From NCBI RefSeq assembly GCF_010093815.1, contig NW_022985552.1, positions 1,703,827 to 1,767,826 of the forward strand: a stretch of DNA of 64,000 nucleotides, in the 5' to 3' direction. The stretch is from Pseudovirgaria hyperparasitica. Taxonomy: Eukaryota > Ascomycota > Dothideomycetes > Acrospermales > Acrospermaceae. The notes beneath the pieces are model-generated. The model was not told the origin of the DNA and searched no databases. It worked only from the letters and a program-made list of their open reading frames with translations. Below, piece by piece: positions 45,889 through 58,372 of the stretch; positions within the stretch are counted from its first letter, which is position 1, and every line of letters begins with the position of its first letter. The translations under genes were made by a program, and so were the position numbers.

Positions 45889-48418
45889 ATTATGTAAAAT
45901 GATGAATGCCCATGATGGACTTGACCAACTCATCGCCATAATATGACTGATGATCACTTGAACCATGAAGAAATCGATTTACGAGACCGAATATCTGTTC
46001 ATGCAGTAGGCGGCAAGTAGGATGATGTGAATCAAAACCCGTTGCCAACACTCTGGCCCTTACCCTCGCTCGATGGTATAGGCCTATTTTGGCGCAACGG
46101 AGAGCAAGCCTTCACAGGCAGACCAGCTACTCACCGAAGCGTTATATCCTCCTTGGAAATGAGCGCAACGGTCCTTTCTTTTCGGTCTACATTCCAAAGT
46201 GCCCTCTGATGATGTAACGTAAAGTTGATAGATGCTCGATAGACCTGAATACTCGATTTAAGTAACTGCTCTGTGTTCTTTGTGGTCACGGTCACGGCTG
46301 TTTTGACCACATGCCTTGCGACGCGGTCTGCACTTGAGGGACGACCAAGGTTTCGAACTTGGCAAGTGATGGAGAGATCTCTGATGCATGCATACTTAGT
46401 GCGTCGTTGGCAGGCGCCACAGCTGCAGGCGCGATCCTAGCACGACGAGGATAAGTGATGCACGCCCGGACTTTGACACCTCGCATGTAATCAGACATGT
46501 ACATGTACATTTGAAGACTACTATCTATGTAATTACATGAGGCACTTTTTTGAGCGAAGAGAGCAGCGGCCACGCCTCAACAGCAACCGAACCAACGGAA
46601 GCACATGAATGTGCAGACGCAGTTCTCATCAACAGCAAATGCATGAAGGATCTTCTTGCGCAGCCTTAAATGGTGCCGTCGGGCGGGAACAGAGGCGCCG
46701 GGCTTACACCAAGCTGGAAAACGAACAGGGATTCAGTGAGCGGGCAGCCACATGCACCCATTTCGTGGCCTGTCACAGTCCATTTCTTGTGGCCCTGTTG
46801 TTGTGTCTGGCCTGGAGAACTGGCTCGGCTGGGGCTGAAGGGCGGACGGAGGTTGAAACGATGCAAGTGGTGAGGCAAAGAGGCTGCGTGCCAATGACAG
46901 ACAATAAAATGCCAAACAAGCCCGGTTCCAGCTCGCATCATGATCGTGATCCAAACGACCGTGTGAGTCCAGCGGTATGTCTGTGCTTTGCTTTGCGTAT
47001 GCGCAAGGAAAAGGGAGGGCAAGGCAAGGCAAGGCAAGGCAAGTCAAGGCAGGGCAGTAATTAACCTTGAAGTCTCTACACGGCCTTGCTACAGCATCAT
47101 GAATGATGTGCACTAATTAGTTGGCACTTTGGACCAATTCTTTCCTCTTCCGGTCTGGTACAAGCGCGTATACTGGTATTCATCCATGCCTCCTTGCTTT
47201 GCTTTTATTGTCGCCTGTCTTCGGTGTGATCCCGCATCCATTACATTCTCCAAACGTATATATGTATGTATCTGTTGTATGCTTAATTAGCGATGCGACA
47301 GAACAAGCAAAAGCAGCAGATCTTTCCCACCCGCATACGCACCTGGCCGTCATCCTATCCACATCTTTTTCGCGAGGTGGTTTGTTAGTTCTCCCCCCTC
47401 CCCTGCCTAACTAATCCTTGGCCCAGTGGAGTGGACCAAGCAATCATCATCCTTAGCTCTTGCGGGCCCCCGTTCTCAGGCCCGCCGCTACGCAGACGAC
47501 ATCGTTTTCAGCCCATATTACTCGTGAGTCGTGCTATAATACGTATTTCATCAATAGTCCTTACAAACGATCGTCACTCTAACTCTCACTTCTCCACCTA
47601 CATAGACCTGCTTCCACCGTGGAACCCTGTCTGCCCATTCGCACATCTTCTCCGCTACCGTGCAGCCAGCCGCGAAGTCGAACACCCGCACCCTTGTGAC
47701 TGACGCCTGCAGGTTCAGACTGCCTCTCTTCTCGCTGCGCCCCGGTCACCTACGTACAACTTCAGTTTATGCCGCTCTTCGCGTTGGCAGGCCGATCGTT
47801 CTGATCCTTTTGTCGTTCCAGTACCGTTTGGTGTATTCCCGATGCCCTTGTGCGGCAACCATCGTCTTGTCAGCTCCGTAAACCTTCCGTAAGGAACTCT
47901 TCGAACTGTTCCGTCTAGTGTAGTCCCGCGTCTCTACGCCTCAGCTCATCCGCGTCCCCACGCCGAGAAACGCGCAACTCGCTGGACTATCGACTTCATA
48001 CGCCATACAATCTCGATCACCTCTGGCCAGATTGCTCGAGCGTGTTTGTACCGCCGCTTACAGCCTCGCTCGGGCCTATCCTTATTCCTCAGACCTTTCC
48101 TTCGCGCTGTACCTGAATTCGATTCGCCGCATCTTCGCATCGCGCAGCTCTGAAAGGTCCATAAAGTGTCGTGTTTGATTCTCCCGGAGCTCTTTGCTAT
48201 TCCTAGCAGGCTCTGGGACGCTTGGGCTGTAGAAAATATTCAGGATCCTTCGGAAATGTCATGCGCAGGCAAAAGGAGAAGACTTCGTCAAGGCATAGGC
48301 ATCCGCCAGTCTCGGTGAAGGTGGTGCTTCGTAAAACACCAAAAAACGCTGAAACGACGGCGGGCACTCGGTGCTCTGGTGCCAAAGTTTCTAAAGAGAG
48401 GGACTAGGTCATCTCACC
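45889..48418. other. Long intergenic region before the GT41 gene
   Basis: 2.5 kb. 45890-47000 holds the RPL12 3' UTR and undistinguished DNA. An (AAGGC) repeat lies near 47030. From about 47430 to 48418 the plus strand is C/T-rich with many short upstream ATG and open frames, suggesting a long leader for the GT41 gene, perhaps with an intron I cannot place. No RNA gene was recognised. Confidence 0.4.
47021..47050. repeat. (AAGGC)n pentanucleotide repeat
   Basis: Four perfect AAGGC units at 47021-47040, then degenerate copies to 47050. A simple repeat in an intergenic region. Confidence 0.7.
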
Positions 48419-51400
48419 ATGACTATGATTAGGCCGTATCCACGCCAACCTCAGTTCAATCAGCACCCGTATCCAACAGACCTACATTGTAACTCCCTCC
48501 CTCCTTCCCCTCTACAATCGACGCATCAAGATACCACGAGAGACGAGCAGTTCAGCCGGCGCTGGCAACGCTTACCCCAACAATACGCCCACCCATTACA
48601 GAGGACAAACTCGTACCCTCAGCCAGGAGGGGGAAATGACGCAAGGCATTCAGAAGTAGTACCTTCTGAGCACCTACTCAGACGCAAAACACCGAATGGG
48701 ATCATCTCCGCTGCATATGATGGAACATCTGTTGAACAGATGGGTAGACCACACGCCATGAAGCATATTTTACTTCCCGTAACTTCGCATGATGGACGAA
48801 ATAGCGGTCCCGCTTACAATAACTACACCCTCCATAAAGATCTGCCCGTAAAGGGCCATGGATCCACCCATTTGGACGAGTCTTCGCAATCGAATCACAT
48901 AATTCAGACGAGGCCGAACACTTGGAATGCTGACATGACGCTCGCGCCGCATTTCACGAACAACAACTGGAACCGGATGCAGCTCAATCTCCCACAAATT
49001 GACTCCATGCTGAACCAAATGCCATCGCAACATGCCCAGATGCGGTACCAGCCATTGTATGGAGCTTTCCAGCCGTCTGTACAAAGTCCAGTAGGGCCTA
49101 CTGCGTCGGGCGAACAGCTTCCTTATGGGCCATATTGGCCGAATGGCACGTTTATACCCTATCGGCCAGCAGCAATTCGCGATCCTCGCTTCTACTCTAA
49201 TGCTACGCCACCCTGGACGGGTTATCCCAGTCACGGAGCACCACAGCAGAATGTTCATTTCAACCAACGTGTACAACATCACAATTCTGACAACTATCTC
49301 TCTCAGTCCGTGAACCTGGATCGGAACGTCTATCCTGGAGATCCCGCTTCGTCTTTCCATTTCAATACTGGGAATAGCCAGAATCATTTAGCATACCCGA
49401 ACAACTTCCTCCCACCACAGCCCCAACAGTCGTCCCAAACATTTCATTTGCTGTCTCCGGGAAGCGCTCAAGATCAGTTCCAATACTCAGACTCCGGGCA
49501 TTCAATACCACATGCGCGTAACTTTCCAGCCCAGGACGTATTGGCAGAATTTGGACCTCATTCAAGCAATGCAGACATGCGCGAGAAGGTCTTCACTTGG
49601 GCGCACTCTATCTACATCGATCTCCTGAAGTATCTACAGCAGACGAAACGGCATGCCTCGCATCAACGCACAAATAATCATAACTCGGCTCGTTCAAATT
49701 GGCATCCTAAACCACCGCGGCAGCCAGACGCCAATTTTGCCTCACTGCCAGTGACAAGGAAATCGCTCGATGGAAAAACTTCACAAAATTATATGGAGCG
49801 ACATCGTGATGCGCAGATACAGGCCAAGTTGTCCGATAAATACCGCACCCTCCGCAGAAGTTCTGGGGCTACGGTTGCGCGAGCATCTCCGCCTAATTGG
49901 ATTGATACATCGACGCCTCAGAAGGCGGCCTCAGCGATGGAGATCTTGAGCCGGGTATGTAACGAGAGTTCATGGCAATGGATAGATGGGATGCTACTAG
50001 TCGGATGCTTGGCGTATGCTTTATCCAACTATGAAAAGGCCACAGAATGGTACAGGTGTATATTGGAGCTAGACTCAAAGTAAGCTCAAACTACGTTTTT
50101 CTTCGAATGTGGATTGACTCGGATTTGCAGCAATGTCGAAGCAATGTCGAACCTCGCTGCGACGCTATTGGCTCTGGGCCGAAAACAAGAGGCCGAGGAT
50201 CACTGGCTCAAAGCTATCAGATTACGACCAAGTTACTTCGAAGCGGTAGAGCATCTCATCGGACTGTTCTGCGGTGATCACCGTACAAACGAAGCCGTCA
50301 AATGTATCGAAAGTATTGAAAGAGCCCTTCGATACGCCCGAGCCGGAGATGCTCTCAAAGCAGCTGACGATGAAAGCAACGATGCTAGCTCACTGAGTGC
50401 CGCTTCAGAGGAGTCAGACCAACCAGTCTTTGATTACGATTTTGACAACGACCAAGGTCTCAGAGATGCTCAGAATTTGCCTGGCTCTGAGCTGCCTGGG
50501 TTTGGTTCCAGTGGATATGCAATAGCAGGTCGCGACAATGGGCGCATGTTGGCTCTTGTCCACGCCAAGGGCAATATGTTGTATGCCCTCGGAGACAACG
50601 TTGGCGCCGCTAAAGCGTTCGACAATGCTGTTATGATTGGAGCAGGGCGCAAGATTCAGGGGATTACAGGCCTAATCGTACGTATTTTGGACGTTGTGGG
50701 TAAAGGAGGCGTCGATGCCTCCTACCATGTGGGATCATCCACAGAGCCTATACTTCTTCCTCCTGACAAGGCCCTCGATACTGCAAGATTATGCTTCCCG
50801 TCGCAGGGTGACCTGCCTGGACTTAAACATGTCCCTGCGGAAGGTTTGGCGAGGAAGGCAGCAATATCGACAACCAGTAACTCATTACTATCTCTCGCTA
50901 AAATCTTCCAGGATGGCATGGCTGCTAATTCCTCCAAAGCGACGGCGTATCAGGCAAATTATGGGGTTCGAGAAATACTTGCATTGTATTACTTGTCTTT
51001 GTCTCTCCAACCTAGTCCCTCAACTGCGAACAACGTCGGAATTCTCCTCGCAAGCGTTCAGCAAACAGTGGCCCATAGACAACCCTCCAAGGCATGGCAG
51101 CAGAACATGCCTGAAATACCTGGCATAACGCCTGGATCAGGTATTGCTCTTGCACTGATGTATTACAATTACGGCCTTAAGCTCGATTCGAAACATGCAC
51201 ATCTATACACCAATTTGGGCAGTCTACTCAAGGACATAGGCCAGCTGGGTGCTGCTATACAGATGTATGAAATGGCTGTAGCTCACGATGGCACCTTTGA
51301 TATCGCTCTTGCTAATCTTGCAAACGCTGTCAAGGACCAAGGCAGAATTGCTGATGCAATTACCTACTACAAGCGAGCTGTTCATTCAAGTCCGGACTTT

Positions 51401-53433
51401 GCTGAGGCAGTATGCGGGCTAGCGAATGCATTAAACTCAGTTTGCGGTTGGACTGGAAGAGGGGGGATAGCTGCGGCAAATGGAGCACGAGATAGATGGC
51501 ACGTGAATGATAAAGGCATGCTGCTTGATGCCACTCAGCCAGGCGCTGTGAGTACTGGCTGGATCAAAAGAGTTGTAGATCTCGTCGAGAAACAGCTCGG
51601 TGAGGGAGAAAGCTGGGGAACGAATGTTATCGACGCACCATTCACCGAGGAAATAGTCGCACAATTGGCATATGACGGCACAGGGGCCTCTGATCTCAAG
51701 GACGCCGGTGCCATCCTTCGTGCGACATTGAAGTCATGGTGTCGACAAAAGTGGGAAGGGGCTCGGGTTGTCCGCTTAGTTGAACGCGCCATCAGAAGAC
51801 TTGGCTGGAGGTGGTATCACGATATCCAGAATGAACGAGAGCAGCAGGGACCAAGTGCTTATAAACGGCCTCGCCTCCCTAGCGCCCTCACAATTCCTGC
51901 CGCGCCGACAGTTCTACCCTTCCATACATTCACTTGTCCTATGTCTGCGAAGCAGATTCGCCTGATATCTCAACGAAATGGCCTCCGTATCTCAACATCG
52001 ACACTCAAGGCGCCGTGGCTCCCCTCAACAGTATATCCACCGCCCTCACCCCCTCATCCTTACATTAAAGTTGGCTACGTATCGTCAGACTTCAACAATC
52101 ATCCTCTTGCACATCTAATGCAATCTGTGTTTGGCTTACATGATCGAAAGAAGGTGAAAGCATATTGTTATGCTACCACAGCAAGTGACAATTCGGTGCA
52201 CAGGCATCAAATTGAAAAGGAAGCCCCAGTATTCCATGACGCCCATGATTGGACTGCTGAGAAGCTCGTAAAGCAGATCATATCTGATGGCATACATATC
52301 CTGGTTAACTTGAATGGCTATACCCGAGGTGCGCGTAATGAGGTGTTTGCTGCCCGCCCAGCGCCGGTACATATGTCTTTCATGGGATTTGCCGGAACCT
52401 TGGGAGCAGAATGGTGTGACTACCTACTCGCCGACGAGATGGCGGTACCCCTTGATACATTAAGACCATGGCGTCGCAATGTCACAATCCAGGATCAACT
52501 GGTGGATGAAAATAGTGGAGGTGACGAGGATGATTGGGTTTACGGCGAGAATATAGTCTTTTGTCGGGACACGTTCTTCTGCTGTGATCACCGCCAAAGT
52601 GCTCCGGACGCAAAAGAGCCACAGCTGAGTTGGGAAGATGAGCAGGTCCGGCGATGGACCATGCGCAAAGAAATCTTCCCACACCTCCCAGATGATACTA
52701 TCATTCTGGGAAACTTCAATCAGCTGTACAAAGTATGTCTCGCGTCTATACTAAGGCTCTTCGTACTGCTAACCTTCCTGTCCAGATCGAGCCTACTACC
52801 TTCCGCACCTGGCTCCGCATCCTTGCGGCTCTTCCAAGAGCCATCCTATGGCTTCTTCGGTTTCCAGATCTTGGCGAGACTCATCTTCGCGCCACAGCGA
52901 CTGCATGGGCTGGCCCAGAAGTCGCAGCCCGAATTCAGTTTACTGATGTGGCGCCAAAACATCAGCATATCTCGCGCGCTCGCGTCTGTGACCTCTTCCT
53001 CGATACACCAGAATGTAATGCGCACACAACAGCTGCAGATGTGCTTTGGAGCGGCACTCCCTTGATAACATTTCCGCGGTACAAGTACAAGATGTGCTCG
53101 CGTATGGCAGCAAGCATCCTCAAAGGTGCGCTTCCAAAGAATGATGATGGCAAGCGGGCGGCAAAGGATTTGATCATGTCAAGTGAGGAAGAATACGAGG
53201 AGAAAGCCAAAGAGCTTATTAGCCAGTGCCATTACGAGGGACACAGGCTGCGAGGCAGGCTTTCCGACCTCCGCAAAACTTTGTACGAGGCACGGTGGTC
53301 CAGTGCGTTGTTTGACACTAAGCGGTGGGTCCGCGACCTTGAGCAAGCTTATGAGATTGTATGGAAGAAGTGGGAGAGAGGCGAAGGGGGCGATGTTTGG
53401 CTCGACGAGAAGAGGGTGCAAGAATTAGCATGA
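48419..53433 (+). CDS. TPR / GT41 glycosyltransferase, O-GlcNAc-transferase-like (1636 aa)
   Basis: Predicted to transfer a sugar from a UDP- or GDP-donor to Ser/Thr of cytosolic and nuclear proteins. Exons 48419-50079, 50131-52732, 52786-53433. Residues 1-about 530 are Gln/Asn/Pro/His-rich and disordered. TPR repeats appear at about 550-590 (NLAATLLALGRKQEAEDHWL) and about 900-990 (LYTNLGSLLKDIGQLGAAIQ, ALANLANAVKDQGRIADAIT). The catalytic region starts at about 1195: KVGYVSSDFNNHPLAHLMQS with the conserved His, NLNGYTRGARNEVFAARPAP, GNFNQLYK with the conserved Lys, ILWLLRFPDLGE, and LDTPECNAHTTAADVLWSGT. These line up with human OGT through its end. Catalytic residues look intact. Donor specificity is not readable. 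Confidence 0.94.
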
Positions 53434-55049
53434 GGGCACTATGGCGCTTGGCAGATCTGGAGACTACGTGCATCGAGCAAGGCGCAAAATCTATTTGGAA
53501 CCCTTTAGTACCTATCACATTGGCGATTTAGCGGGATACTTTGGCATATGGGGAGCGAAGAGAAGAAGATTTAACAGGACCATAGATGGGGGACAAGACT
53601 TGTTACATGGCGTACGACTTCCGGGCACGAACTTTTCATGGTATATGTAAGATGGCCGCCTTCGCAGGCTTCTACTTGGGTACAATCAATATCAGGTATT
53701 TCCATATATATTCGACATCTAAAGCTGGCGAGCCAACCAGGAAATGATCAATTCCTTTGTCTTCTTCCTGATCTTCTCCCCCTTACTTCATAGATCTCAT
53801 CTCTCCTTACATACGTGCCCTCCGCGACATAAAGCCTGATGTTGCGATCGACACGTCACCCGCCTATCGTTTATTGCTTCACGTATCTGGCTGGTCGGGT
53901 CTCAACAAACGATCTGTTGGTCGAGATCTTTCAGCCGCCTAGCCATAGTGGCGATAGTAGTGCTCGGACTGGGAGTCGCTATGCCGTTGGCGAGGCGCTC
54001 GATGGGTGATGGAGGAGCGGAGAGGTACCGAGTGAGCGTCGGAGATGTCTTGGAGACATTCTTGAGACTTTCCGCTGGTTAGACAGGGGTAAGAGATTTG
54101 GGAAAACGCGTGTGATGATGATGATGATGATGATGATGATAGTAAAGATGATACTACTAACGTCGAGGTCTTGATGGGTTCAGTCATGAGTGCAGGCGCG
54201 GGAGTGGATGATATTGACTGGATTCTGTGACGCTGGAGTAGGACGTGTCTGCTCTTTATTATTCCGAGGGCTTCGTGTGGTCTTGGCCGGTTGGAGATTC
54301 AAAAGTATAATAGTCGGTCTTCATGAAGTTGCCAGACACGTCTTCAGCCCCCTGAAAGCTGTTGGCAGCGTATATCGTAAGGGAAACGATAAGATATATA
54401 TATCAGTCGGCGAAACTCCAAGATATGCGAGGGCATCCCATGACCAGAGCCAACTTTGACCGGTCGCAAGAGTTTGATCTGTACCATGTCGTGGAATTGG
54501 ACTTCAATGATACGACTCCTATCCTGATTGGACCCTGGAGGATTTGACACGGTCAATATCCCTGAGTGCGTAGACCTGCTGTCTGGACAATGCAGTGCAT
54601 AGCAGCACAGGTGTGAAAGATTGCAAAGATCATAAGGCCTGCTTGCCGGCAAGATCAACATGTCCTATATGGTAAATCTTTCGTCCAAAGCATGTTTTCT
54701 GTTCGCGCCGTTCATGCAGCGGCACGTGAAACATGGCATGGTCGTACATTTCGCAATCAGATGGGCGGTGTAGACGCCTGCCGCCCAAAGATCAGCTGTA
54801 ACCATTGCCATATCCATAGCTGGGTAACGTCAAGGCTCATGTCTCGGCAGGTACAGATCATGTTGTAACGTCCCGTTGAGGGTAAGCGGGTGAGGTTGTG
54901 GCTAACTCGGACACACGTGCGATGGGATGACGAGCGACTGTGGTGTTGAATCATGCAAGGCATCGGTCATAGGGATGGTGGCGAGCGTTTCGCTTGAATA
55001 GACTCTATCTCATATATTGCTCTATGGTTAAGTCTCTAGTCGTACCGAG
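53434..55049. other. Convergent intergenic region, GT41 / GST
   Basis: 1.6 kb between two 3' ends; contains the (GAT)9 microsatellite. A Ser-rich frame at 53939-54187 on the minus strand only reflects that repeat. No gene was recognised. Confidence 0.45.
54114..54140. repeat. (GAT)9 microsatellite
   Basis: Nine perfect GAT units. Non-coding as far as can be judged. Confidence 0.8.
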
Positions 55050-55760
55050 CTAGTCATCGCGTTTTGTGTAGGGAGCATACTCGTCGTACAAAGTCTTGAA
55101 AGCTGGATCGAAGTTGACCAAACGATCAAAAGCAGCTTTATCTTTGGGTCTAGTGAAAGAATGCAACATTGCGACCAAGGGCAAGTCGGCATGTGATCTA
55201 GTGGTCCCTTCGAAGAATGGGCCTTCCTTCTCTTTCAGAAGCGAAGCCAACGCCGTTAACGCAGGTCGAGCACTCTCCCATACAGCTTCAGGATCCTCGA
55301 CCTCTGTCGTCAATTTACCTCCGTACTTGGCTTTCACGTACTCGACGCTTCCGGGAGAGATGAGTTCTCCAAATACGAGGGGCGCAAGGACTGGGAATAG
55401 GGGCCCGAACGTGGCGCTAGTCGCTGCTTGCACTTTGGCCAGGCGGTCGGTATCGATCTCGAGGGCTGGATACTTTGGTGTGGAGTACTCAGACTCCAGA
55501 TAAGTGGCAATTGCAACGGAGTCCATGATTGTCTTTCCGTCGGGAGTGGTTATTGTTGGCACCGTAAACGCGGTGCCTGAGGCGTTTGGCTGCACGCCCT
55601 TTGCCTTTAAGGTTGGCTCGATGTCCTGGAACTCCAGCCATTTGGTTTCGTAGTCGATGCCCTTGTAGTTCAGAGCGATGCGGGTCTTCAAGGTGTTCAG
55701 AGACCAGCTTCTGTTGGGTTTTGGTGAGGCAAGATCGTAGAGGACAAACTGAGAAGCCAT
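55050..55760 (-). CDS. Glutathione S-transferase-like protein (236 aa)
   Basis: Single exon, start MASQFVLYDLASPKPNRSWS. The N-terminal thioredoxin-like fold is visible with the cis-Pro block FTVPTITTPDG and the glutathione gamma-glutamyl-binding region IMDSVAIATYLE; the catalytic Ser would be in the PNRSWS segment. The C-terminal helical domain follows (RPALTALASLLKEKEGPFFE, THE family-typical SHADLPLVAMLHS). It resembles the fungal etherase-type (GTE) subgroup more than Ure2. Likely cytosolic detoxification or ether-bond chemistry. Head to head with a multidrug MFS gene 923 bp away, a sensible partner for export of conjugates, though co-regulation is only inferred. Confidence 0.88.
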   Translation of the reverse strand: MASQFVLYDLASPKPNRSWSLNTLKTRIALNYKGIDYETKWLEFQDIEPTLKAKGVQPNASGTAFTVPTITTPDGKTIMDSVAIATYLESEYSTPKYPALEIDTDRLAKVQAATSATFGPLFPVLAPLVFGELISPGSVEYVKAKYGGKLTTEVEDPEAVWESARPALTALASLLKEKEGPFFEGTTRSHADLPLVAMLHSFTRPKDKAAFDRLVNFDPAFKTLYDEYAPYTKRDD

Positions 55761-55815
55761 CTTGGACAGGCGAAGAATACAATGATGAGCTTGAGATTGA
55801 GATGAGAGACCATCC

Positions 55816-55823
55816 TAAATATA
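55816..55823 (-). promoter_or_regulatory. TATA box of the GST gene
   Basis: TATATTTA on the minus strand, 55 bp before the ATG at 55760, implying a short leader. Confidence 0.45.
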
Positions 55824-56607
55824 TGATCAGGCAGTGCCAAGGCCGATCCTTTTCGTCCGGAGCCTTCGATTTTGTGACTACATCTGCACTTTGTGAAGTG
55901 GCGGTTTCATGTAGACCAACGGGGCCTAAGCTGGTCTAACTTGCAGAAATGCGCTGTCCTATACCTCGTGGTCTCTGAATATATCTCGTCAGCAGTGGAA
56001 GCTGACGATCACAGCTATGGAAGGGGTTCAGATCAAGTAACAATCGATGGATGGTAGATACCGCAACAGCATGTCGATGACCTGCAGAAAAAAGTGATAC
56101 AAATGTGCCTTGTGGGAGAGGAATAGTAATAGGTGTTGAGGGATAGCCATCTTCAAAGGACCGATAGCCCGAGACAGGTTGTACACTTACCGGATGCGGT
56201 AAGACGAGGATCCCACAGATGCTCTATCTATGGACCTCTTTATGGGCTTGTATCCATCCACCATAGTACTGATAGATGTTAGAGATTCGCTCATGTGGGT
56301 GTTTATCATCAAATCCATGTATCCGTACTCGCAGCCCTATGTATATGCATAGTCTTCGTGTATGGGTACATCACAGCCTACTAGAGAACGGTCAATCAGG
56401 CATCAGCATCCACGCTTAGCTACTTTGAGTCGTAATCCTTGGTGCTCTCGGTAAGTTGTTGCCAACGCCGCTTCCGCTATCGGCTGCTCCGTGCCGGATG
56501 CGACGTCATCATCATAATACAGACCCGTGATAGCCGTTGTGGTCAGGGTGCCGCGGCGTGGTAGGTGGAGATCGTCGGGGCAATGACAACGGGACAGCTG
56601 TGCATTT

Positions 56608-56614
56608 TATATAT
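56608..56614 (+). promoter_or_regulatory. TATA box of the MFS gene
   Basis: TATATAT, about 70 bp before the ATG at 56684, preceded by GTGCATTT. Confidence 0.5.
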
Positions 56615-56683
56615 CCCAGCGTTGGTCGGTCACGTCCCCATGCTGCTTAACTTTCACTACCTGAATATACTATAACCCCGACG

Positions 56684-58372
56684 ATGGCAGCTGCCACTTC
56701 TCACGACGATGAGGAACCCAAGGAAGAATTACCACAGCTCCTTACATCTGCTTCAATATCATCTCACACATCTAGCATAAGAACGACTGCACGAACCTAT
56801 TCCGGCTACGATATACATGAGGGGCCAGATGAAGGAACAATCAGCAAGCGCCGCACGAACAGCCTGAGTCGGCGGGAGACGTTGCAAAGAGCGGACACGA
56901 CACTATCCAGGATACGTTCAAGAAAGCCAATTTCACCTTTCAATCACCCTCTCTCTCATCAGAAGACTACCGAAAATGTTGTTGTTACCTTCGACGGAGA
57001 CGACGATCCATATAGACCTATGAATTGGCCTTTCAAGAAGAAGGTGATTACCACAGCGCTGTATGGCTTTACAACGATGGGCGCAACGTGGGCAAGCAGT
57101 GTGTATTCGCCAGCTATAACACAGATCTCGGACGAGTTCGATGTCGGTATCGAAGTGTCGACGTTGGGGCTATCGTTGCTACTTTTCGGATTCGGCCTTG
57201 GGCCATTGCTTTGGGCACCGCTATCAGAAGTATACGGGAGAAAAGCTGCAGTCTTGGTGCCTTATTTCATCGCGGCAGTCTTCTCCTTCGGCACCGCCAC
57301 CGCGAAAGATATTCAGACCGTTCTCATTACCAGGTTCTTCGCTGGGTTCTTTGGTTCGGCACCGGTCACTAACACCGGAGGCGTGCTCGGGGATATCTAT
57401 CCGCCAGAGAGCAGAGGTATCGCTATTGTGTTCTACGCCATGGCAGTTGTTGGCGGGCCAACGCTGGGACCAATCGTAGGCGGTGCGATTGTCCAAAGTT
57501 ATCTGAGATGGCGCTGGACAGAGTACATCACCGGCATTATGATGATGTTCATCTTGGTTCTGGATATCATCTTTCTCGACGAAAGTTACGCTCCCGTGCT
57601 CCTTGTTTATAAAGCTCGACGTCTCCGCCACGATACATTGAATTGGTCGCTGCACGCAAAGCATGAAGAATGGGATGTGAGTGTTTCGGAATTGGCACAA
57701 AAGTATCTCGTCCGGCCATTCCAGCTACTTACAACTCCAATATGCTTCCTCGTAGCTCTGTATGCTTCGTTCGTGTATGGAATCCTTTATGCTAATCTGG
57801 GGGCTTTTCCTTACGTCTTTGAAGAGCTACGCGGCTGGAATCAGGTCGTCGGCGCGCTTCCATTCCTGGCGCTCCTGGTTGGGATTCTGTTTGGGGCTGT
57901 GGCGAATATATTGAATCAGAAGTACTACATCAAAAAGTTTATCGCCAATGGACGACGAGCCGTACCCGAAGCTCGACTGCCTCCCATGATGATGGGGTCC
58001 GTTGTCTTTGCGGCCGGACTGTTTATCTTCGCATGGACTGCGGATCCGAAATTTCATTGGATTGCTCCGGTCATTGGTGCGACGCTCGTCGGCATCGGAT
58101 TCTTCACCATCTTTCAAGCTGCGCTGAACTATCTCATCGACACCTTCCAGCAGTACGCCGCAAGTGCGGTAGCTGCCAACACGTTCTTGAGGAGCGTTCT
58201 TGCTGGAGCCTTTCCATTATTCATCACGCCCATGCTGCACAACATAGGGGCAGGGTGGGGCATTAGTGTATTTGCATTCTTTGCCGTCGCGTTGATTCCG
58301 ATTCCATATCTGTTTTTCGTATTCGGAAAGAGTATAAGAGCGCGAGGAACCTTTTCGAGGGCATCGTTGTAA
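56684..58372 (+). CDS. MFS transporter, DHA1 drug:proton antiporter type (562 aa)
   Basis: Single exon. A Ser/Thr/Arg-rich cytosolic N-terminus of about 110 residues leads to DDPYRPMNWPFKKKVITTAL, the family's entry to span 1. Twelve spans are visible. The loop motif LSEVYGRKAAVL follows span 2, and the antiporter motif C is seen as VVGGPTLGPIVGG in span 5. The central loop contains the conserved ALYASFVYGILYANLGAFPYV region after it. It resembles fungal polyamine/cycloheximide-type multidrug exporters. Plasma membrane is expected. Substrate unknown. Head to head with a GST gene. Confidence 0.92.
   Translation: MAAATSHDDEEPKEELPQLLTSASISSHTSSIRTTARTYSGYDIHEGPDEGTISKRRTNSLSRRETLQRADTTLSRIRSRKPISPFNHPLSHQKTTENVVVTFDGDDDPYRPMNWPFKKKVITTALYGFTTMGATWASSVYSPAITQISDEFDVGIEVSTLGLSLLLFGFGLGPLLWAPLSEVYGRKAAVLVPYFIAAVFSFGTATAKDIQTVLITRFFAGFFGSAPVTNTGGVLGDIYPPESRGIAIVFYAMAVVGGPTLGPIVGGAIVQSYLRWRWTEYITGIMMMFILVLDIIFLDESYAPVLLVYKARRLRHDTLNWSLHAKHEEWDVSVSELAQKYLVRPFQLLTTPICFLVALYASFVYGILYANLGAFPYVFEELRGWNQVVGALPFLALLVGILFGAVANILNQKYYIKKFIANGRRAVPEARLPPMMMGSVVFAAGLFIFAWTADPKFHWIAPVIGATLVGIGFFTIFQAALNYLIDTFQQYAASAVAANTFLRSVLAGAFPLFITPMLHNIGAGWGISVFAFFAVALIPIPYLFFVFGKSIRARGTFSRASL

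Larger units (their letters stand above)
55761..56683. other. Divergent promoter region, GST / MFS
   Basis: 923 bp with TATA boxes at both ends (listed separately), supporting two outward promoters. No conserved stress element was identified with confidence. Confidence 0.5.

Noticed and set aside
46340-46365. Second tRNA B-box-like sequence (GGTTTCGAACTTGG)
   Set aside because: No matching acceptor stem or A box at the right distance.
46609-47064. Overlapping open frames on both strands before the GT41 gene
   Set aside because: Both strands open over a purine/pyrimidine-skewed simple-repeat region; no motif, splice or start context supports either.
53939-54187. Ser-rich minus-strand frame
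   Set aside because: The polyserine is only the (GAT)9 microsatellite read in another frame.
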